Shown one piece after another: positions 15,301 to 22,000 of a stretch of DNA of 24,304 bases (position 1 is the stretch's first letter; every line of letters starts with the position of its first letter). Under the pieces are notes generated by a model. The model was given only the letters and a program-made list of their open reading frames with translations. It was not told where the DNA came from and did no database searches. A program made the position numbers and the translations under genes. The DNA comes from Caryophanales bacterium. GTDB taxonomy: Bacteria > Bacillota_I > Bacilli_A > RF39 > UBA660. The stretch covers positions 1 to 24,304 of the forward strand of contig JAEEZO010000002.1 in assembly GCA_016291895.1 (NCBI GenBank). Reading direction: 5' to 3'.

Positions 15301-18300
15301 TTCTTGTAACTGGTATTAATGATGGTGAAAGTATTACAGTTGATTATGATACATGGAGTGATAGTCAAGAGTTTATCAATAATTATAATGGCCCATTATC
15401 TCAATCAGGTTATACCACAACTAATACTATTGTTAGAAATAATTGGCAAGATACTAAATATAATGTCAGTACTAATGCATCAGATTTTATATCTCAAGTT
15501 TCTTTTAGTAAAAGAATGAATGCTAGTTTATCAATTGAAAAAATAATGCCTGGCGTTAGTAGTAAAAAATATATAACTAATGACTCCATTAAAAATATAA
15601 AGGTAAATGTCGTTTCTGGATATAGTCCAGTAGAATATTTAAAAATAGTTGATCGAATTACTGGTGTAAGAAATGTTGAATTGTTAAATGACGAAAATAC
15701 ATTAACAAATTTAAGAGATAATTTAATTATTGAAAATTTACTTATAAAATATAAAGATAATTCTGGGAATGAAGAAATCGTATATCAAAATGGCCAGTTT
15801 ACAAATGAGTGGTCTAATTCTACTATCAAATTAAATAGTTCTGATTTATCATATAACAGTGATGATAAAAGTATAAATTTATATTCATTATATTTAAAAA
15901 ATAATAATCATCTTCTTGATAGCCTATCAAATATCAATATTTCATATGATTTAATTTTAGATATGGATAATTATTCAGATGAAAATGGCACTTCTTATCG
16001 TAATAGTGATAGTTATAGTAATAAGACTATACAATTAATTACTGATGCATATGCTGTAAGGCCATATGGAAGTGATGACATTGATAATAATAGTGTTCTT
16101 TCTTCGAATAATAGAAATTATGTAGATTATGAGAATAATGAACTTTATTGTTTCACATCTGGCGCTGCTTCATCAGCAATTTATTTAAAAAATCCAGCAG
16201 TTACAAAATCTGTTGTAACAAATTTTGATAGTATTTTAAATACATTTAAAAATAGTTATCAAATAAATTACTACAGTTATTCTTCTGGCAAGGAAGATAG
16301 ACCCAAATATAATTTAGAGGATTTAATGTTTGTTGATTTTGCTTTGTCAGGAAGTAACGCAACTACTGAAAACAACCAAAAAGTAAATCGATTGAATGAA
16401 ATATTACTTGAAAAAACGAAAATTATTAATTTTAAAATATATGATAAAAATAATAATGTTGTTTATGAAAAAGATGAAATTGATGTTGACATTAATGATG
16501 AACCTATTAGCAATGAAAACATTAGCGGTTCACTTTCCGTTAATAAGACAACAAATACAATACCAAAAGGAATATTTATTTCGATTCTAGGTGATTTAGG
16601 TAAATATGATGATACCTTTAAAATTAGATATGATACAGAAACATATTTGATTAGTTTTATGCAGGCCGCAATGGAGGAAGATTTAATTGATATTAATTAT
16701 ATTATTACTGGTACTAATATTCAATATCAACCAAGATTTAAAAATTCTGTAAAAAATAGTTTATTTGAAGGAAACGAATCTACTGTACAAAGTGGGTATA
16801 TTTCTCTTAAAGCGTTAAGCCCAATTGTTAAAAAAACTGTTTCATATCCATCATCACTTGAACAAACCTGGACCCTTAAAACGAATACTGGATATACTGA
16901 TTCGCCAATTAATATTGAAGATATTATGACTGTTTTACCAGCCGATATCACTGATTTAACTAGTGTTAATGGTAATAATGATATTGCACAATCAATCGTT
17001 GTAGATAATTTAATCATTAAAATAAATAATGAAATAGTATATGAAAATAATGAATTTAAAGATGGATATCAAGATGCCATTAGTATAAATATTGATAAGT
17101 TAAATCTTGATTTTACATTTAAAAATAGTGATAGTGCTGATATTTTAGGACATGGATATGATATTGAAATAATTTATAATACAAAATTTGATCCACAGAA
17201 GTACTATGATCTTACAGGAAAAAATAATGCAAGTTATTCAATAAAAAATAATGCAATGATTGAAAGAGATAATTTAATAGGAAGTAATACAGCAACTTCA
17301 AAGAATATAACTTATGAGTATCCATTAGAAGTTAATAAATTTAATGAAAATAGAGAAGAAAATTCTACTTCAACATTTTGGAAAATTGAAATTTCAAGCC
17401 CAAATATTACTAAGAAAAATATAACTGTGAATGATTCAGTTACCTTAAGTGATTCATTTAAAGATTATTTATCTTTAGCAAATATGGTAATTACATTGGT
17501 TGATGAAAACGAGGAAGTATTATTCGATTATAAGAATGGTATTAATAAGTTATCAAACAGCTATGTTCTTAAGGATAAATTAGTTAGTGAACTTGAATTT
17601 AATAAAAATGGTGAATGTGAATTTATCTTTGGGATCGATGAACTTAAAGCTAATAATAAAATAGTAATCGAATATGAAATTAAGATCGATACTGATAAGT
17701 ATAGAAATGATAATAAGCCTACTGATGTTTTAATACAAATATTTAATAATTTACGTGTTTTATCAGGCGATGAGGAATATGAAGTTAACAAAACTGGAAA
17801 TAATATCGTTGATAGCATACTATATAAGAAATATCGTATATTATCTGTTAATGATGGTATCGCCTTAATTAACTGGACGGTTGATATTAATTTAGATGTT
17901 GATTATGATGGTAAAATTAAAGAAGATGATATAGTAGAAATTAAAGATGAATTATATGCTAGTTTGAAATATGTTGATAATTCTTTAGAAGTTTATCGAA
18001 AGGTATTTAATGGAATTAATTATTCTAAAACTAAACTTCAAAAAGATGTTGATTATAGTTTTGAATATGTAGATAATACCATTAAAGTTCGAATATTGAA
18101 TCCTGTAGAAAACTCAAATATTTTGATAGAATTTAACACAGATGCAGTATCAACTGAAGGTTTAAAAAACTATGTAACATTATCGGTTAAAAATGAAGAA
18201 ATTCATGCCAATACCGAGGAAGTTGTTCCATTATTTCTTAAATATATTGGAGGAATAGTAACTTCACGTCAAACAAAATTTTATACAATTTATGCTAACA

Positions 18301-18866
18301 AATATTTAGATAATGAATTATCTTCTACAATATTTAAATTTAAATTAGAAGAAGTTGATTATGAAGGAAATATTCTGGATGATGGTTTAAAATTAACTGT
18401 TCAAAATGATCAAGAAGGTAAAATTGCATTTGGTCCAATTATTTATTCAAAAACTGGTACATATTATTATAAAATAAGTGAGATTAATGAAAATAAGGAT
18501 TTCATTTATGACCAAAATAATTATATGCTAAAAATTAAGGTAGCAGAGTACAATAATTCATATGTAATTGAAAAAGTAGAAATATTAAATTATGAAGGGG
18601 AAGAAATTAATTTCTATAATAAAACTATAGAAAAAGATCCAATTGTTGAACCACAAAATCCAATTGAACCTGATAAACCTGATAATCCAATTGAATTTGA
18701 TAAACCGGATCCGGTTGAGCCAAATAAAACACATACTGAAGAAATCCAGAATATTCCTAAGACAAATGATAATATTATTTATTCATTTATAGCATTTTTT
18801 ATATCAATTGGTGTTTTCATTTATTTACTTGTTTATTTAAGCAAAAATAAAAAGAAAGCTATTTAA
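12276..18866 (+). CDS. giant sortase-anchored adhesin/pilin-like surface protein, copy 1 (2196 aa)
   Basis: A Sec signal (KKNKR at 8-12, hydrophobic 15-36, likely cleavage near SLAS) leads a very long Asn/Asp/Tyr-rich, beta-rich ectodomain. Ig-like adhesin units are marked by strand starts around W685, W877, W1532, W1702 and W1867 (for example NWTVDIN followed by EIKDELYASLKYV), resembling Cna/SdrG-type domains. Ten cysteines occur in clustered positions (470/479, 761/810, 890/903, 961/967/978/987). Residues about 2000-2125 (FKFKLEEVDYEGN, GKIAFGPI, YYYKISE) resemble a Spy0128/FctA pilin isopeptide domain. A Pro-rich stretch, IPKTN at 2160-2164, a hydrophobic segment and KNKKKAI form a sortase-type wall anchor. 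It probably mediates attachment or pilus-like functions; the ligand is unknown. AGGAG and a near-consensus promoter support the start. A terminator follows at 18868. Confidence 0.85.
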   Translation: MTDTLLYKKNKRIGFRLLLFMFLGLLAIVAILPFSLASEDTQAEEKKLSTIFPNIYATLMDQNGKIVSTTDPNKEIDDLYKYTDNNSPSEFLTNDDKLYLVIDATVETNRNEKINVLENVYYNLDLPTQIIPDDSLIVHGRDDELELLKLGKTQAFGGIYVDDNNNYRLKVRFNDIDDIYQLKLSYKILFSFNDSIFEQISDLKKLTINDIGNLNFYLKSIEKSKYKLTQTLDNNYNSEDLYDLTTTLVDTRDGDNQITKGRLFIDLGTDFGFSSYSKYNNIQSKSYLNSIRVYVNGEMLSPLLNEYGGPIGVFESQYINDNVKITIKSLEHNQNIFVSGYSYLVNRFEVIIENNEGGNAIGINEIKIVIPEKVTTTKLGDHSNSASYEDYLDNNKIINTAVDINDESSNIKISTSIEKEQYAADRFIPSELTYNIDISKSPSNFVKIDIDNELLNLDVNTFQYFINAGCINQGTYPSCVTPTIYIDDNKVNFLTAMQIDHFRSFTSGQIQPPDGPALLQMKEILGDEINNFGSTINTSLPYNNSILRSETVNADGEYYYILWSYETYDTANKSLKMGRGEYANFTAQKKDSSFEFKGTPKVTMYLFNISNKKIRLSFDYLLSQITRTEINNQNSGKYLSLTTNVINDYNYYNNSRVSDKVEKSANYNKYMIVSGEAFANNFIKWNVVIDAREINLYNDSGYYNMIYLNLPSTQTFDRNSVYLINEDRIDNKVPQNGKAYRDYLQMYPIHIGKYNPVTKKCDNLFTTFSSWTTINSYKEDSLFANSLDDVYAATGFNDIFKNNIYNDKVCLVFFTKSDLTSGDDKVKVEFNLINGGRFHIGQPTVAIKYEAEGAINRTDKGSKSIELIDDENDIIKWKYVADLTSDKDICYDQSGGGSLPFMCTYNKAYYNGMFTFSDSMYNGVADYTYLDKIDVHIKGHTSNTTISMNKDEFVDIENKKCNSDGVCINVTFYPTYYCRFSSRNEECIIANYGTNYLSKLKKMSNGFALLVTGINDGESITVDYDTWSDSQEFINNYNGPLSQSGYTTTNTIVRNNWQDTKYNVSTNASDFISQVSFSKRMNASLSIEKIMPGVSSKKYITNDSIKNIKVNVVSGYSPVEYLKIVDRITGVRNVELLNDENTLTNLRDNLIIENLLIKYKDNSGNEEIVYQNGQFTNEWSNSTIKLNSSDLSYNSDDKSINLYSLYLKNNNHLLDSLSNINISYDLILDMDNYSDENGTSYRNSDSYSNKTIQLITDAYAVRPYGSDDIDNNSVLSSNNRNYVDYENNELYCFTSGAASSAIYLKNPAVTKSVVTNFDSILNTFKNSYQINYYSYSSGKEDRPKYNLEDLMFVDFALSGSNATTENNQKVNRLNEILLEKTKIINFKIYDKNNNVVYEKDEIDVDINDEPISNENISGSLSVNKTTNTIPKGIFISILGDLGKYDDTFKIRYDTETYLISFMQAAMEEDLIDINYIITGTNIQYQPRFKNSVKNSLFEGNESTVQSGYISLKALSPIVKKTVSYPSSLEQTWTLKTNTGYTDSPINIEDIMTVLPADITDLTSVNGNNDIAQSIVVDNLIIKINNEIVYENNEFKDGYQDAISINIDKLNLDFTFKNSDSADILGHGYDIEIIYNTKFDPQKYYDLTGKNNASYSIKNNAMIERDNLIGSNTATSKNITYEYPLEVNKFNENREENSTSTFWKIEISSPNITKKNITVNDSVTLSDSFKDYLSLANMVITLVDENEEVLFDYKNGINKLSNSYVLKDKLVSELEFNKNGECEFIFGIDELKANNKIVIEYEIKIDTDKYRNDNKPTDVLIQIFNNLRVLSGDEEYEVNKTGNNIVDSILYKKYRILSVNDGIALINWTVDINLDVDYDGKIKEDDIVEIKDELYASLKYVDNSLEVYRKVFNGINYSKTKLQKDVDYSFEYVDNTIKVRILNPVENSNILIEFNTDAVSTEGLKNYVTLSVKNEEIHANTEEVVPLFLKYIGGIVTSRQTKFYTIYANKYLDNELSSTIFKFKLEEVDYEGNILDDGLKLTVQNDQEGKIAFGPIIYSKTGTYYYKISEINENKDFIYDQNNYMLKIKVAEYNNSYVIEKVEILNYEGEEINFYNKTIEKDPIVEPQNPIEPDKPDNPIEFDKPDPVEPNKTHTEEIQNIPKTNDNIIYSFIAFFISIGVFIYLLVYLSKNKKKAI

Positions 18867-18867
18867 T

Positions 18868-18903
18868 AAAAAAAGAAGGATTAGAAAAAATTCTTCTTTT
18901 TTT
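18868..18903 (+). terminator. Rho-independent terminator between the two giant genes
   Basis: A long AT-rich stem (18868-18882/18889-18903, one G-T wobble) has loop AGAAAA and a right arm ending in seven T residues. It starts next to the stop codon of copy 1, so the paralogues are separate transcription units. Confidence 0.8.
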
Positions 18904-18951
18904 GTTACTATATTTTAAAAAAAATTCACAATTATTTATTACAATTTATTA

Positions 18952-18981
18952 TTGAAATAAAAATATATATTATAATATAAT
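18952..18981 (+). promoter_or_regulatory. promoter of giant surface protein 2
   Basis: TTGAAA (18952-18957), an 18-base spacer and TATAAT (18976-18981) reproduce the copy-1 promoter geometry exactly. An overlapping TATAAT also sits at 18971-18976. The spacer sequence itself is not conserved between the copies. Confidence 0.8.
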
Positions 18982-19090
18982 GATAATATAGGAGAGTTAT
19001 AATGACTGATACGTTACTTTATAAAAAGAATAAAAGAATAGGATTTCGTTTAATACTTTTCATGTTTTTGGGATTATTAGCAATAGTTGC
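18976..19090 (+). repeat. direct repeat, copy 2: -10 box, RBS and signal-peptide DNA
   Basis: This is the partner of 12250-12364, with four mismatches in 115 bases. Downstream of it the two genes diverge quickly. Confidence 0.92.
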
Positions 19091-22000
19091 AGTCCTTCCA
19101 TTTTCACTTGCATCAGAAGATACGCAAGCTGAAGAAAAAAAATTAATTGATGTCTTCCCAAATATATATGCAAGTTTAATGGATGAAAATGGAAAGATTA
19201 TTTCGACAACAGATTCTAGTAAAGAAGTAGATAGCAAATATTTAGCAACTTCTTCATCAAGATATATAACAATGGATGATAATTTGTATTTATATTTTGA
19301 TGCTGAAGAGATTGAAAATGAAAATTTAGATAAGCAAATATCAATGGGTTCGTATTATTATATAGATCTTCCAAATTATATTATTCCCGATTCAAGTCAA
19401 CTTGTAACTAATGGCGAAACTGAATATAAATTATTTAATTTAGGAAAAGTACAAGGTTATGGGGGAGTATATCATGAAAATAATAAATATCGATTGAAAA
19501 TAAGATTTGAAAATATAGAAGATTCATATTTATTAGATTTTTCATATCAACTTTCTTTTAAATTAGATGCTTCAATTTTAGAACAAAATGAGGAATTAAA
19601 AATCCTTAGTATAGAAGATATTGGTGATTTATCACTTTATATGAAAAATGATGAAGTTCCCGATAGTTACTATAAAATAGAACAAACAGCAACACAAAAA
19701 GGGACATCAAGTGATATTTATGTATTAACAACAACATTAACTGATGATAGAAAAGAAAGTGATAGATCTCTTAATGGTAAATTAACTATAAATCTTGGAA
19801 ATGATTTTGGATATAATAGTTATAAAAATACGGATTATTTAGCTAGAATGAAAATATATATTGATGGAATATCATTATCTAAAAATCCAATTTCATCTAA
19901 AACAATTTATTTTGAAAATGAAAAAATTCATATAGAAGTAACAGCAACTGGTGATGTTAATACTGGTAAAGAATGTATAGATAATTCTTTTTCTTGTTCA
20001 TTTAATGCATTTGACTTTATAATTACTGGTCAAAATGGTAATCAGAATGCTACAGGTATTCATGAGATAAAAATTGTCTTTGATGAAAAACTAACAACTA
20101 CTCAAGTAAGAAATCATATAAATGAAGCAAGTTATATAGATAATTTAGAAAATAAAAATGTTAATACCAACGTTGTAGTTGAAGATGTACCCACATATTT
20201 ATCTATAGAACCAAAATTACAAAATTATAATACGGATTCAAATGGGGTTCCATTAAGTTTTACGCATCAATTAAATATGTCAACTAACCCATCAAATTAT
20301 CTTGAAATTACAACAAGTGATTCTATAACGCAAAACCAAGATATTTTTCAGTACTTTGTGAATGCTTCTTGTCTTTCTATGGGGACAATTGGTTCACGAT
20401 GTTCGAATAATAAAATGTTATATATTGACGATATGTTTGTTAATTTTAGGGTGAATAACTTTGATTATATTTTAGATTATGATCCTACGGTTTATATGCA
20501 AATAAAAGAAGTGCTGGGTTCAGATTTTGAAAGAACAAAAAACCTTAATCATATTTGGAAAAGTGAGTCGACTAATAGTGATGGAGATTATTACTACTAT
20601 GTTCTTTCATATGATACGTTTGAAAATATTATTGACGCATCAGATAATGGCCGATATGAATATTCACTTGGCTATGATAATCAAGTAATAGGTAGTACAA
20701 AGCCAATAAAATTTTATTTGTTTAATGTTTCTAATCGAAGCGTTAGTGTTAATTTCGATTATAAATTAGGAAGAGTTATTAGAAATGATAATAGTCATTC
20801 AGGAACAAATAATAATTATGTTATTTATCCTGCTGATTATAAAATAGAATCAAAAGTAAAGTATGATTACTCATATACTACTGAAAAGAAAAATATAGAT
20901 TTATCTTTTTACTCTAAAAGATATATGACAACTCATGGTGAGTATTTAAATAATGATTATATAAAATGGGAGACAGTGATTGATACTAGTGAGATGAAAT
21001 CATTATTAAATTCATACTCGTATGTTTCATTTAATCTATATTCAAATGATATTGTTCCTGAGTACAACAATGACGTCTATTCAATTTTAGATAATAGAAT
21101 GATAAATGAGAGTACACCTAGGCAATCAATAGGGGTTGACTTTTTGGTACCTGGTTTGCTTTTTAAAGGAAATTATAATTCTGTGACAAAAAAATGTGAA
21201 GGAAATTATAATGTTATTTCTTCCTTATATTTCACTCAGTCAAATAATTCTTATACACTACCTAATGTTAATTCTTATGGCGAAACAGGTGGTAGGGATT
21301 TAGGTACTAAATTTTGTTTAATATATTTTACAAAAAGAAATCAACAGTATCAACCAAGTTGGCTTCAATTAGAATTTGATTATTATGGACAAAGTGCCAT
21401 TACTAAAACTGGTAGTTCTGAAAGAAATGTAATATATGTATCAAATGCATATGTAAATCCTTTTAATGATGGTAATAAATCACTGATTAGTACAAATTCT
21501 AACGGAACAACAACAACGGCTAAATGGAACCTTAGCTATATTTCTATTAATCATAATGATAAGACATCTTGTTATTCAAAAAATGCTGATTTACCATATA
21601 ATTGCCCTCGAAAATCAAAAGAATATTTTAATGGAAACGTTCAGTTCTATGATAAAATGGATGGCGTTTTAGCAAAGTATACAACTTTAAAAAGTGTTAA
21701 TGTTAGAGTTTTTGATGAAAATAGTCAAGTTAAGAGTAACATTAAAATGTCTCAAGATGAGTTAAATCAACTCGACAACAAAAAATGTGTTAATGGTACA
21801 TGTCTATATATATCATATCCCGCAACATTATGTAATATTGCACCTCGTGGAAGTAATGGACATTTCCAATGTTTAACTGACCTTTATGGTGAAGACTATT
21901 TAACTAAATTAACAAAAATGGATAATGGTTTTAGCTTGATGGTAACTGGACTTAGTAATGATAGTGGTGTAGAAGTAAATTATGAAACAATAACAGATGA

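Noticed and set aside
12250..19090. Insertion-sequence ends or transposon arms formed by the 115-base repeat
   Set aside because: The repeat is direct, lies at the same functional position in two paralogues, and there is no transposase or terminal inverted repeat nearby.
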